Source: Geoalkalibacter halelectricus | Lineage (GTDB): Bacteria > Desulfobacterota > Desulfuromonadia > Desulfuromonadales > Geoalkalibacteraceae | DNA length: 64,000 bases | Direction of reading: 5' to 3' | Assembly: GCF_025263685.1 (NCBI RefSeq) | Contig: NZ_CP092109.1 | Location: 2,481,001-2,545,000 of the forward strand | Shown here: positions 35,829 to 43,175 of the stretch, in pieces | Layout: every line of letters starts with the position of its first letter | Numbering within the stretch: the stretch's first letter is position 1 | Position numbers and translations under genes: made by a program | Notes under the pieces: model-generated | What the model saw: the letters and a program-made list of their open reading frames with translations, nothing else | The model's database searches: none | Told to the model about the DNA's origin: nothing

Positions 35829-35863
35829 ACGTTAAACGTAATCGAAAAGCGTAATAAAGTCAA
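35829..35863 (-). promoter_or_regulatory. padR-fetAB promoter with palindromic operator candidate
   Basis: On the minus strand TTGACT (35863-35858) and TACGTT (35840-35835) are 17 bp apart. The perfect palindrome ACGTT-A-AACGT (35829-35839 on the plus strand) overlaps the -10 and the sequence just after it, ending two bases before the padR ATG. That is a good place for a PadR autorepressor. Confidence 0.6.
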
Positions 35864-35869
35864 ATCGTC

Positions 35870-37207
35870 TTAGAAAATCAGGCGATACAAGATGCCGGCA
35901 GAAGCGCTGAGGGCGAGGGTGGGAATAAGTCCGGTTCGCATGTGAAAATGAGCGATGAAGGCGGCGGCGGCGATGATCAGGGCGGGCCAATCGATGGTGG
36001 ACCAGGTCGGCAAAAGAATTCGCAGCCTGTAGACATGCAGCTCCGAGATTTCAGCAAAGAGGGTGTTGAGGGAAAACCACAGGGCCAGATTAAGAATGAC
36101 CCCGACGACGGCAGCGGTAACGGCGGTCAGGGCGGTTTTCAATGCTCGATTGCTTTGCAGTCGTTCGATATAGGGGGCGCCGAGAAAAATCCATAAAAAA
36201 CAGGGCGTGAAGGTCACCCAGGTCACCAGAACCGAGGCGCCCAGTCCGGCCAGGAGAGGGGATATGTCTCCCGAAAAACGAAAAGCGCCCATGAAGGCAA
36301 CGAATTGCACGACCTGGATCAACGGACCGGGGGTGGTTTCAGCCATGCCGAGACCATCGATCATTTCCCCCGGTTGCAGCCAGCCATAGGTTTCGACGGC
36401 CTGCTGGGCGACATAGGCCAAAACGGCGTAAGCGCCGCCGAAGGTAACGACGGCCATTTTGCTGAAAAACACTCCGAGGGTCACAAAGAGGCTGTCGCTG
36501 CCCAGCCACAGCGCCAACGCCACCAGGGGAGTGAACCAGAGAGGAATCCAGATGGCGAGAGTGCGCAGGGAATGCCGCCACAAAGGTGTTTCCAGGGGGG
36601 CTTGCGAAGGGGGCGAGGGCGCTTTGTGAGCATCCGCGGTCAAGAAGTAGGCCGGAAAAGCGCGCCCCCCAAGCCAGCCGGTTAAGGCGGCACCGAGGAC
36701 GATCAGCGGAAAGGGAATCTGGAAAAAGAAGATAGCCGTAAAAGCTGCCGCGGCCAGGAAAATGAGAATTGAGTTGTGCAGGGCTTTGCGGCCGATTTGC
36801 ACGACTGCGGCGGCTACCACCGCCATGACCGCCGGCTTGAGGCCGTAGAAAATGCCCTCGACAAAAACCAGGTCGCGAAAAAACGCGTAGAGAATGCTCA
36901 GAGCAAGAATGGATAGAAAGCCGGGAAGGATGAACAGAGTGCCGGCCGTCAGTCCGCCCCGCGTGCCGTGCAGCATCCATCCCAGGTAGGTTGCCAACTG
37001 TTGCGCCTCAGGTCCGGGCAGCACCATGGTGAAGTTGAGGGCATGAAGAAAGCGCTCCTCGCTGATCCAGCGCTTTTCTTCCACCACCAGACGGTGCATG
37101 ACCGCTATCTGCCCGGCGGGACCACCGAAACTCAGCAGGGCCACCTTGCTCCAGACGTGCAAGGCCTCCCGGAACGACGGCTGTAAAGGCAATTCCCGAT
37201 GCGCCAC
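35870..37207 (-). CDS. chrA: Chromate transporter ChrA
   Basis: A 445-residue two-domain CHR protein. Each half carries the family marks: LSFGGPAGQIAVMHR with MVLPGPEAQQLATYLGW in the first, VVTFGGAYAVLAYV with AETTPGPLIQVVQFVAF in the second. About ten to twelve membrane helices are seen. Family members expel chromate in antiport; metal-reducing bacteria often keep them for chromate stress. GTG start, with no strong ribosome site, 12 bp after the MTH1187-type gene, so coupled translation is likely. It ends 42 bp before padR. Confidence 0.9.
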   Translation of the reverse strand: MAHRELPLQPSFREALHVWSKVALLSFGGPAGQIAVMHRLVVEEKRWISEERFLHALNFTMVLPGPEAQQLATYLGWMLHGTRGGLTAGTLFILPGFLSILALSILYAFFRDLVFVEGIFYGLKPAVMAVVAAAVVQIGRKALHNSILIFLAAAAFTAIFFFQIPFPLIVLGAALTGWLGGRAFPAYFLTADAHKAPSPPSQAPLETPLWRHSLRTLAIWIPLWFTPLVALALWLGSDSLFVTLGVFFSKMAVVTFGGAYAVLAYVAQQAVETYGWLQPGEMIDGLGMAETTPGPLIQVVQFVAFMGAFRFSGDISPLLAGLGASVLVTWVTFTPCFLWIFLGAPYIERLQSNRALKTALTAVTAAVVGVILNLALWFSLNTLFAEISELHVYRLRILLPTWSTIDWPALIIAAAAFIAHFHMRTGLIPTLALSASAGILYRLIF

Positions 37208-37219
37208 TGGGAGTGCGGC

Positions 37220-37528
37220 TCAGGGTTTTCCAAGGCGTTTGGTGACCGATGCCACCTTGCCGGTCATGGTGTGGTCGGCGCGGTCGCGGCGATCATCGAT
37301 CTTGATGAGCGTTGAAACGCGCACCGCGCCGGCGGCGAAGGGCGCTTCATGCATGCGCTGGATCAGGGCAAGGATGGCCTCGATGTCGCCCTCAAGAATG
37401 GTGCCCATCGGGGTGAGTTGGTAACTCAGCCCCGATTCCTGAACGATTTTAAGGCATTCGGCGACATATTCCGAAACACTGGGTGTTCCGGTACCCAGGG
37501 GGGTGACGCTGATTTCCACGACGGCCAT
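37220..37528 (-). CDS. MTH1187 family (DUF77) thiamine-binding protein
   Basis: A 102-residue protein with MAVVEISVTPLGTG, then SEYVAECLKI, YQLTPMGTILEGD and the C-terminal DDRRDRADHTMTGKV. These are marks of the YkoF-like ferredoxin-fold MTH1187 family, which binds thiamine or its hydroxymethylpyrimidine part. CATGGACTTTTGGAGGAATGTAA-type spacing places GGAGG about 7 bp before the ATG. It precedes chrA by 12 bp; why these two are linked is not known. Confidence 0.85.
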   Translation of the reverse strand: MAVVEISVTPLGTGTPSVSEYVAECLKIVQESGLSYQLTPMGTILEGDIEAILALIQRMHEAPFAAGAVRVSTLIKIDDRRDRADHTMTGKVASVTKRLGKP

Positions 37529-37557
37529 TTACATTCCTCCAAAAGTCCATGGTAACG

Positions 37558-37684
37558 ATTCAGCATGGGGTCGCAACCCCCATGACAAGGGGCGCTATTC
37601 GCCGACCATGGCCGCTTGACTGGCGCCATCCCTGGCGCCAGACACCCTCGCCATGGGGGCTGCGACCCCACACCGGGTGAATAG
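37558..37684 (-). repeat. 127 bp palindromic repeat, copy A
   Basis: Reads, on the minus strand, from CTATTCACCCGGTG to CATGCTGAAT. Terminal parts are imperfect inverted repeats built around CCCCCATG, and the centre is the hairpin CTGGCGCCA-TCCC-TGGCGCCAG (37619-37640). A second copy, in opposite orientation and with about six differences by eye, is at 41407-41535. It encodes no real protein, although both copies keep a short frame containing PWRGCLAPGM. It is likely a MITE or repeat of the REP/BIME type. Confidence 0.82.
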
Positions 37685-37760
37685 ATACAGTCCATGAAGC
37701 ACAACAGGTCCATAACCGGGTTTATTTGCAGGATGAGACCTCATCCTTTTTGCGCGGTTT

Positions 37761-37958
37761 TCATATCAGGGGATTACGCCGCAAGTCCGCGTTGCTGCGC
37801 CCGAGTTCGCGCAGTCTGCGCCGATCTTCCTTGCGGTGGCAGGAACCGTAGTTCTTGCCGCTTCCACACCAGCAGGGATCCGATCTGCCTAGATCCGTCA
37901 AGCTGTCGGGAAGGTCACCCGACATTTTCCGACCAAAGAGTTTGCGAAGCCAGTCCAT
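37761..37958 (-). CDS. Small SEC-C motif protein
   Basis: A 65-residue protein with a C-terminal zinc motif of the SEC-C type, SDPCWCGSGKNYGSCHRKED, as found at the end of SecA and alone in many small proteins. The basic N-terminus MDWLRKLFGRKM may be an amphipathic helix. The ATG at 37958 is preceded by GGAG 9 bp upstream; a longer frame from 37985 lacks this. Function of stand-alone SEC-C proteins is not known. Confidence 0.8.
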   Translation of the reverse strand: MDWLRKLFGRKMSGDLPDSLTDLGRSDPCWCGSGKNYGSCHRKEDRRRLRELGRSNADLRRNPLI

Positions 37959-38059
37959 GAATTTTTCTCCAAATCTGCTGTTCATATGCTTTCAATCTTA
38001 GCCGCATGACGTCGTACAGGCAAGATCCGGCAAGGGGTTGAGCAAAAAGAGATCAGGGG

Positions 38060-38088
38060 TTGACAGGATTTTGGCAAAACGATATTTT
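38060..38088 (+). promoter_or_regulatory. Sigma-70-type promoter in an AT-rich gap before ykgJ
   Basis: TTGACA (38060-38065), 17 bp spacer, TATTTT (38083-38088). It is followed by a strongly AT-rich stretch (about 38085-38175) that contrasts with the GC-rich genes around it and a GGGAGG at about 38156 with no usable start near it. The gene served is the YkgJ-like one at 38246, giving a leader of about 150 nt. No other gene is seen in 37986-38245. Confidence 0.6.
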
Positions 38089-38245
38089 ATAAAAAATGTA
38101 TTATGGTGGTTTCTTTTTGCGTATAAAAAAATAAAATAAAAAAAATAGTAATTTAGGGAGGTTAAAAGATAGAACATTTTTTCCAAGAAGGTGCGTTGTG
38201 CCCTGCGAAGGGGGTGGGACCTGCGCCGGAGCGAGGAGAAAAGTT

Positions 38246-38632
38246 ATGATGATTGAAGCCTTATTTCGGTTGTGGGACAAAGTCTGTCCCGACAAACCCG
38301 TGCAGCGCCGGGGATGCCTGGGTTGTGGTACGTGCTGTGAGCATTTCGGAGGCTATCTGCATGCCTCCGATGCGGACCTGGAGCGCTGGCGGCAGCTGGG
38401 CCGTCATGATCTACTCGAAATGGTCAATTCCTTGGGCTGGATCTGGGTTGATCCGAAGGAGAATCGTCGCGGGGGACGTTGCCCCTTTCTCAAACGCATC
38501 GACGGGGAAAAGGCCCATTGCGCCATTCATGACATCAAGCCCGATATCTGCCGCGAATATCCGAGTCTCGATCATGGACGCCACTGCGTGCGCGGCATAT
38601 ACATTCCCCGCGATCGCTCCACGATTCATTGA
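38246..38632 (+). CDS. YkgJ family cysteine-cluster protein
   Basis: A 128-residue protein of the YkgJ (CxxCxxCC) family, thought to bind zinc or an iron-sulfur cluster. Cysteines are in CLGCGTCCEHF (about 24-34), CPFLKR and CAIHDIKPDICREYP. The ATG at 38246 follows GAGGAGAAAAGTT; upstream in-frame codons (CEGGGTCAG) lack a ribosome site. A CHxxKPxxCRxYP-like ending is typical of proteins linked to metal or Fe-S handling. Precise role unknown. Confidence 0.85.
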   Translation: MMIEALFRLWDKVCPDKPVQRRGCLGCGTCCEHFGGYLHASDADLERWRQLGRHDLLEMVNSLGWIWVDPKENRRGGRCPFLKRIDGEKAHCAIHDIKPDICREYPSLDHGRHCVRGIYIPRDRSTIH

Positions 38633-38696
38633 TTCCCTGAAAAGGGGTTCCCGGCCACCGGCAGATTTCACCGAGGCAGGCTCATCCGCCCCGCGA

Positions 38697-38726
38697 TTGA
38701 CACAAGCGGCGACTTTCCGGTATAAG
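38697..38726 (+). promoter_or_regulatory. Promoter of the yggT-divIVA-yggU unit
   Basis: TTGACA (38697-38702), 18 bp spacer, TATAAG (38721-38726), about 50 bp before the yggT start. Both hexamers are near consensus, which fits a housekeeping unit. Confidence 0.65.
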
Positions 38727-38775
38727 AACCTGTTGAATTTTTGATGTTCTTCTTGACCGGAAAGGTAGTGTCAAC

Positions 38776-39069
38776 ATGGATTTCTTGGCAACGCTGCTGC
38801 TGGCCGTGGTGCGCATTTTAAGTCTGGCCATTCAGATCTACATCTATGTGGTGATCGCGCGCGCCATCGTCTCCTGGGTCAGTCCCGACCCCTACAATCC
38901 CATCGTTCGCTTCCTCTACAACGTGACCGACCCGCCTCTCGACCGCATCCGCCGGGTGTTGCCCTTGCAGTTCGGGGGATTGGATCTGTCGCCGATTGCG
39001 TTGATTTTCGGTCTTTATTTCATCAGCATGTTGCTCAATTCCCTTGCCTATCGCATCGCCTTCGGGTAG
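38776..39069 (+). CDS. YggT family membrane protein
   Basis: A 97-residue protein with two hydrophobic helices and the family core IVSWVSPDPYNPIVRFLYN followed by DPPLDRIRRVLP. YggT proteins lie in the inner membrane near cell-division and osmotic-stress functions. The gene forms a unit with divIVA and yggU, an arrangement found widely in bacteria and consistent with a cell-envelope role. The ATG follows AAAGGTAGTGTCAAC. Confidence 0.9.
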   Translation: MDFLATLLLAVVRILSLAIQIYIYVVIARAIVSWVSPDPYNPIVRFLYNVTDPPLDRIRRVLPLQFGGLDLSPIALIFGLYFISMLLNSLAYRIAFG

Positions 39070-39084
39070 CGGTCGAATCTCGCC

Positions 39085-39645
39085 ATGGCCATCACTCCCA
39101 TCGACATTCAGCAGCACCAGTTCAAGTCTCAGTTGTTCGGCTATGACAAAGCCGGGGTGGACCGCTTTCTTGAACTGGTGGCGGAAGAACTCGAACGTCT
39201 GCATCGCCAGAGCCAGGAGTTGCGCGAGGAACTTTCGCGGACCCGTGCGAGTCTGGCCGAGATGCGCGAACGTGAGGAAGTTCTCAACGCCACTTTGCTC
39301 ACGGCCCAAAAGGTCACCGATGACCTGCGCGACAATGCGCGCAAGGAAGCAGAGGTCATTCTGGCCGATGCGCGGGTCAGAGGCGACCAGATTGTCGGCG
39401 AGGCCGAAAAGCGCCGGTTGCAGTTGATCGACGAGATTCAGGATATCAAGCGCCAGAAGGTGGCTTTTGAAAGCGGCCTTCGGTCCTTGGTCGAAAGCCA
39501 CCTGCGGTTGCTGAATATGGATACCTTGAGTCTTCCGCCCCACAAAAAGCCCGAAGAGTTGTCCAGTGACCGGAATTCATCCGAAAAGTTCGAGGATTTT
39601 TCCGATTTGATGACTGAGGACGAACAGGCCGGCGACGATAAATGA
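39085..39645 (+). CDS. DivIVA domain protein
   Basis: A 186-residue protein with the DivIVA N-terminal membrane-curvature domain (ITPIDIQQHQFKSQLFGYDK at 3-22) and a long coiled coil (about 40-130, EELERLHRQSQELREEL and onward). The acidic tail after 150 is loose. DivIVA relatives mark poles or division sites, also in some deltaproteobacteria. It lies 15 bp after yggT, and its stop overlaps the yggU start (ATGA at 39642). Confidence 0.9.
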   Translation: MAITPIDIQQHQFKSQLFGYDKAGVDRFLELVAEELERLHRQSQELREELSRTRASLAEMREREEVLNATLLTAQKVTDDLRDNARKEAEVILADARVRGDQIVGEAEKRRLQLIDEIQDIKRQKVAFESGLRSLVESHLRLLNMDTLSLPPHKKPEELSSDRNSSEKFEDFSDLMTEDEQAGDDK

Positions 39646-39935
39646 ATGCCGCGCTGACCGAAATGTCCGAAGGTGTGTGTGTCGCCGTGCACGTGCAACC
39701 CCGGGCGAGTCGCAACGAAATAGTCGGCTTGCGTGGAGACGAATTGCGGGTGCGCCTGACTTCGCCGCCGGTGGAGGGCGCCGCCAACCGGCTTTGTTGC
39801 GAGTTTCTCGCCGATTTATGCGGCGTCGCCAAATCCCGGGTTGAATTGCTCTCAGGGGCTAAATCGCGTCACAAGCGCCTGCTGGTGCGCGGAATCGACC
39901 TGGCCGAGGCGCAGCGCCGGCTTGCCGCCGAGTGA
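39642..39935 (+). CDS. DUF167 (YggU) family protein
   Basis: A 97-residue alpha/beta protein: VAVHVQPRASRNEIVG, then VRLTSPPVEGAANRLCCEFL and SGAKSRHKRLLV are the standard DUF167 signature. No firm function is known. It closes the yggT-divIVA-yggU unit, overlapping divIVA by 4 bp. A new promoter follows about 20 bp after its stop. Confidence 0.9.
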   Translation: MNAALTEMSEGVCVAVHVQPRASRNEIVGLRGDELRVRLTSPPVEGAANRLCCEFLADLCGVAKSRVELLSGAKSRHKRLLVRGIDLAEAQRRLAAE

Positions 39936-39952
39936 TTTTTCCTTTGCCTGTC

Positions 39953-39981
39953 TTGACAAAACCGACCGTGAATCATTACAT
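39953..39981 (+). promoter_or_regulatory. Promoter of the fmdB-like gene
   Basis: TTGACA (39953-39958), 17 bp spacer, TTACAT (39976-39981), about 45 bp before the ATG at 40027. Confidence 0.58.
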
Positions 39982-40026
39982 TAAGCCCGCAATCGCAAAA
40001 CCGTATCTGATGGAGGACTATCAGCA

Positions 40027-40287
40027 ATGCCGATCTATGAATACAAATGCAAATCCTGTGGCGAAACCTTTGAAGCCCGCCAGAAATTTTCCGATCCCGC
40101 GCTGAACAGCTGCAAGGTCTGCGGCGCCGCAGATGTCACCAAGCTCATTTCTCAAACAGCCTTTTCCCTCAAGGGCGGCGGCTGGTATCAGCAAGGCTAC
40201 GGTGGTTCGAGCAAGCCGGCTGCCTGCCCGAGCGGTGGAGGTGAGGGTGCGGGCTGCGGGGGGTGCCCCAAGGCCGCCAACGGCTAG
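40027..40287 (+). CDS. FmdB family zinc-ribbon protein
   Basis: An 86-residue protein with an N-terminal zinc ribbon: YEYKCKSCGETFEARQKF, then CKVCGAADVTKLIS, giving two CxxC pairs. The tail is Gly/Ser-rich with further cysteines (GCGGCPKA). FmdB-type proteins were first seen as regulators of formamidase/amidase genes, but most, as here, are of unknown function. It has its own promoter and a terminator about 35 bp after the stop, so it is monocistronic. Confidence 0.88.
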   Translation: MPIYEYKCKSCGETFEARQKFSDPALNSCKVCGAADVTKLISQTAFSLKGGGWYQQGYGGSSKPAACPSGGGEGAGCGGCPKAANG

Positions 40288-40321
40288 GTTTTTTCGTTTT
40301 TGCTTCGAGATACAAACTCTG

Positions 40322-40346
40322 GGGACGCTGCGGCGTCCCTTTTTTA
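40322..40346 (+). terminator. Intrinsic terminator after the fmdB-like gene
   Basis: GGGACGC (40322-40328) pairs with GCGTCCC (40333-40339) around a TGCG loop, followed by seven T. Confidence 0.85.
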
Positions 40347-40498
40347 TTGCCAAGCGTATACCTGCGGTCAGCCGTCTTTACATTACCCGGAGGCTTGCGT
40401 ATAGTTTCAGCTTTCAGGGTTGGGTTGTGTCGCGCCGGCATTTTTTTCTAGGCGTCGGCATCATTTATATTATAGGAATTGCAAGGAGGTAATACGGC

Positions 40499-41350
40499 GT
40501 GGCAAAGATTATTGACGGAAAGGCGATTGCCGCAGAAATTCGCGGTCGGATCAAGGAAGAAACGGTCGAATTGAAAAAAATCGGCGTTACTCCCGGACTC
40601 GCCGTGGTCCTGGTGGGAGAAGATCCAGCGAGCCGGGTCTATGTCAGCATGAAGGAGAAGGCGTGCGCCGAGGCCGGGATTTTCTCCGACGAGCACAAGC
40701 TGCCGGCCGAAACCAGCGAGACCCAGTTGCTGGAGCTCATTGATCGGCTCAATCGCGACGATCGCATCGATGGGATTCTCGTGCAGCTGCCCCTGCCTTC
40801 CCACATCGATGAAACCCGGGTTCTCGAAGCCATTTCGCCGGCCAAGGACGTTGACGGCTTTCATCCCTACAACGTCGGGCGCCTGGCTACCGGCAACCCC
40901 CTGTTTCAGCCCTGCACGCCTTATGGCATCATGAAGATGCTCGAGCACACCGGCACTGATCTCACCGGCAAGGATGTGGTGGTCGTCGGACGCTCCAATA
41001 TCGTCGGCAAGCCGGTGGCGCTCATGTGCCTGGCCAAGCATGCCAGTGTCACCCTGTGCCATTCGCGCACCCGCAACCTGGCCGACAAGGTGCGCGCCGC
41101 CGATGTGGTGATCGCCGCCGTGGGTCGGGCGGAAATGGTCAAGGGCGATTGGATCAAGGAAGGCGCGGTGGTCATCGATGTCGGCATCAATCGCGTCGGC
41201 GAGAAAAAACTGGTCGGCGACGTCGAATATGCGGCCGCCGCGGCCCGCGCCGGGGCGATCACGCCGGTGCCGGGCGGGGTCGGGCCCATGACCATCGCCA
41301 TGTTGCTGCAAAACACCCTGGAGAGTGCTCAGCGCCGCGCCCGCCGCTGA
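40499..41350 (+). CDS. folD: FolD, methylene-THF dehydrogenase/methenyl-THF cyclohydrolase
   Basis: A 283-residue bifunctional enzyme linking methylene-, methenyl- and formyl-tetrahydrofolate. Catalytic Lys lies in [13 protein letters not shown], with [23 protein letters not shown] and the NADP-binding [19 protein letters not shown]; it ends in [19 protein letters not shown] start with a strong AAGGAGGT 8 bp before it. It has its own terminator, followed by the repeat copy B and the MetV gene. It supplies C1 units to the methyl- and glycine-forming enzymes encoded next. Confidence 0.95.
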   Translation: MAKIIDGKAIAAEIRGRIKEETVELKKIGVTPGLAVVLVGEDPASRVYVSMKEKACAEAGIFSDEHKLPAETSETQLLELIDRLNRDDRIDGILVQLPLPSHIDETRVLEAISPAKDVDGFHPYNVGRLATGNPLFQPCTPYGIMKMLEHTGTDLTGKDVVVVGRSNIVGKPVALMCLAKHASVTLCHSRTRNLADKVRAADVVIAAVGRAEMVKGDWIKEGAVVIDVGINRVGEKKLVGDVEYAAAAARAGAITPVPGGVGPMTIAMLLQNTLESAQRRARR

Positions 41351-41361
41351 TCCCCCCCTCG

Positions 41362-41399
41362 AACCGCCGGTCCGCTTCGCGCGCGCCGGCGGTTTTTTT
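41362..41399 (+). terminator. Intrinsic terminator after folD
   Basis: AACCGCCGG (41362-41370) pairs with CCGGCGGTT (41386-41394), followed by a run of T to 41399. This separates folD from the metV cluster. Confidence 0.83.
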
Positions 41400-41406
41400 A
41401 TTGTTT

Positions 41407-41535
41407 CTATTCACCCGGTGTGGTGTCGAAGCCCCCATGGCGAGGGTGTCTGGCGCCAGGGATGGCGCCAGTCAAACGCCCATGGACGGCGAAAAGCGCC
41501 CCTTGTCATGGGGGTTGCGACCCCATGCTGAATAG
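41407..41535 (+). repeat. 129 bp palindromic repeat, copy B
   Basis: Reads CTATTCACCCGGTG to CATGCTGAATAG on the plus strand, the reverse complement of copy A at 37558-37684 with about six differences by eye. The central hairpin TGGCGCCA-GGGA-TGGCGCCA is unchanged. It is wedged between the folD terminator and the metV gene. The two copies are inverted and 3.7 kb apart, so recombination between them would invert the segment with yggT, divIVA and folD. Confidence 0.82.
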
Positions 41536-41612
41536 TTACTTTTTATTTCCAAATTCCAGACGGGTTGATCGCTGTTCGGAATTTTCCAGCCCATCCAGAC
41601 TGGGAGGCTGTC

Positions 41613-42254
41613 ATGATTATCAGTCGGCAAAAGGACAAGGCCGAGCTTCTGCACCATCTGGAAGGAAAGCACAAGCTGTTTCTGGTGGGCTGTGCCGCGT
41701 GCGCCACGGCGTGCAAGGCCGGCGGTGAGGAGGAGATCTTCCAGATGCAGGATTGGCTGGCCGCGCATGACCGCGAGGTGACGGGCAGCGTGGTGATTCA
41801 GGAAGCCTGTCACATCATGCGTGTCGCCCGAGATCTGCGGCAGCATCGAACGGCCGTGCAGGAGGCAGATGCGTTGCTGGTCCTGACCTGTGGCGCGGGC
41901 GTGCAATCACTTTCTGCCAATACCGAAAAGCGGGTCATCGGCGCCCTGGATTCCCTGTTCCTCGGCAATGTGCGGCGTCTCGGGCAATACGAGGAAAAAT
42001 GCTCGCTGTGCGGTGACTGCATCCTGAATGAAACTGCCGGGATCTGCCCCGTCACCAATTGCGCGAAAAGCCTCCTCAATGGTCCTTGCGGCGGGATGGA
42101 AGACGGGCGCTGCGAAGCCGATCGCGATAACGACTGCGCCTGGCTGCTGATTTATGAACGCCTCACGCGCCAAGGCCGCCAGGGGGTGTTCGCGCGGGTT
42201 GTGCCCAATAAAGATTGGGGACGGCGCCACCAGCCGGGCCGGCATCGGTTATAG
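41613..42254 (+). CDS. metV: MetV, methylene-THF reductase C-terminal-domain protein (MthfrC)
   Basis: A 213-residue iron-sulfur/zinc protein of the MethyleneTHF-reductase C-terminal family. Cysteine motifs are at CAACATACKAGG (near 30-40), CGAGVQSL, then CSLCGDCILNETAGICPVTN and SLLNGPCGGM. In acetogens and related bacteria it works with a short MetF as the MetVF methylene-THF reductase. ATG at 41613 after TGGGAGG; codons upstream fall in the gap after the repeat. It lies 9 bp before metF. Confidence 0.9.
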   Translation: MIISRQKDKAELLHHLEGKHKLFLVGCAACATACKAGGEEEIFQMQDWLAAHDREVTGSVVIQEACHIMRVARDLRQHRTAVQEADALLVLTCGAGVQSLSANTEKRVIGALDSLFLGNVRRLGQYEEKCSLCGDCILNETAGICPVTNCAKSLLNGPCGGMEDGRCEADRDNDCAWLLIYERLTRQGRQGVFARVVPNKDWGRRHQPGRHRL

Positions 42255-42263
42255 GCGATCATC

Positions 42264-43121
42264 ATGTCGCATTTTTCCGAACGGTTGGCGGGCGGCGAAT
42301 TCGTCGTCACCGCTGAAATTGCCCCGCCCAAGGGCGTGGCTTTGGATCTCGCCCTCGGCCAGGCTGATGCCCTGCCCGCCGAAGTCGTTGCGGTCAATGT
42401 CACCGACAACCAGAGCGCCAACATGCGCATGGCGCCCCTGGCCCTCGCGGCACTGCTGCGGCAGCGCGGCGTGGAGCCCATCCTGCAGATGACCTGTCGC
42501 GACCGCAACCGCATGGCCCTGCAGGCCGATCTGCTCGCCGCCGCCGCATTGGGAATAGAAAACCTGCTGCTGCTCTCCGGAGACCATCCGCGTTTCGGCG
42601 ATCATCCCCAGGCCCGTCCTGTTTTCGACCTCGACTCGGTGCAATTGCTGCAGGCGGTTCAGGCGTTGATGGCGGGCCGGGATCTTGCCGGGCGCGCCTT
42701 GACGAGCGCGCCGGTTTTTTGCCCCGGCGCCGCGGTCACGCCCGAAGCCGAGCCCTTCGACTTGATGTTCCAGAAGGTGCAAAAGAAGGCGGCTGCCGGG
42801 GCTCGGTTCTTTCAGACCCAGGCGGTGTTTTCTGAAGAGGCCCTGGCGCGGTTCATGGAGCATGTGCGCCCCTTGGGCGTGCCGGTGGTGATGGGCGTGC
42901 TGCTGCTGAAAAACGCGCGCATGGCCCGCTTTCTCAACGAACACATCCCCGGGGTGCGCGTTCCGTCTGATCTGATCAATCGTCTGGCCCTAGCCGAGGA
43001 TCCGCTGCGGGAAGGGGTCGAGATCGCCCGCGGGCTTGTCGCTACGGCGCGCCGCCATTGTCAGGGGGTGCATTTGATGACCCTTGGTTGCGAAGATAGG
43101 ATTTCCGAAATTCTTTGCTAA
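42264..43121 (+). CDS. metF: MetF, methylenetetrahydrofolate reductase
   Basis: A 285-residue FAD-containing TIM barrel: GEFVVTAEIAPPKG with the conserved Glu near residue 18, then QMTCRDRNRMALQADLLAA, GIENLLLLSGDHP and GARFFQTQAVF. It reduces methylene-THF to methyl-THF. The short form without its own regulatory domain fits pairing with MetV, encoded just upstream. Electron donor and direction are not readable. A stretch of about 50 bp separates it from gcvT. Confidence 0.93.
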   Translation: MSHFSERLAGGEFVVTAEIAPPKGVALDLALGQADALPAEVVAVNVTDNQSANMRMAPLALAALLRQRGVEPILQMTCRDRNRMALQADLLAAAALGIENLLLLSGDHPRFGDHPQARPVFDLDSVQLLQAVQALMAGRDLAGRALTSAPVFCPGAAVTPEAEPFDLMFQKVQKKAAAGARFFQTQAVFSEEALARFMEHVRPLGVPVVMGVLLLKNARMARFLNEHIPGVRVPSDLINRLALAEDPLREGVEIARGLVATARRHCQGVHLMTLGCEDRISEILC

Positions 43122-43175
43122 GCTTGTGTCCATCTGAAACTGTCCGATGGTTGGATGCCGTCGCGGAGGTTCCTT

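Noticed and set aside
43122-43175. Glycine riboswitch before gcvT
   Set aside because: The gap is only 54 bp and lacks the paired aptamer cores, so there is no room or signal for one.
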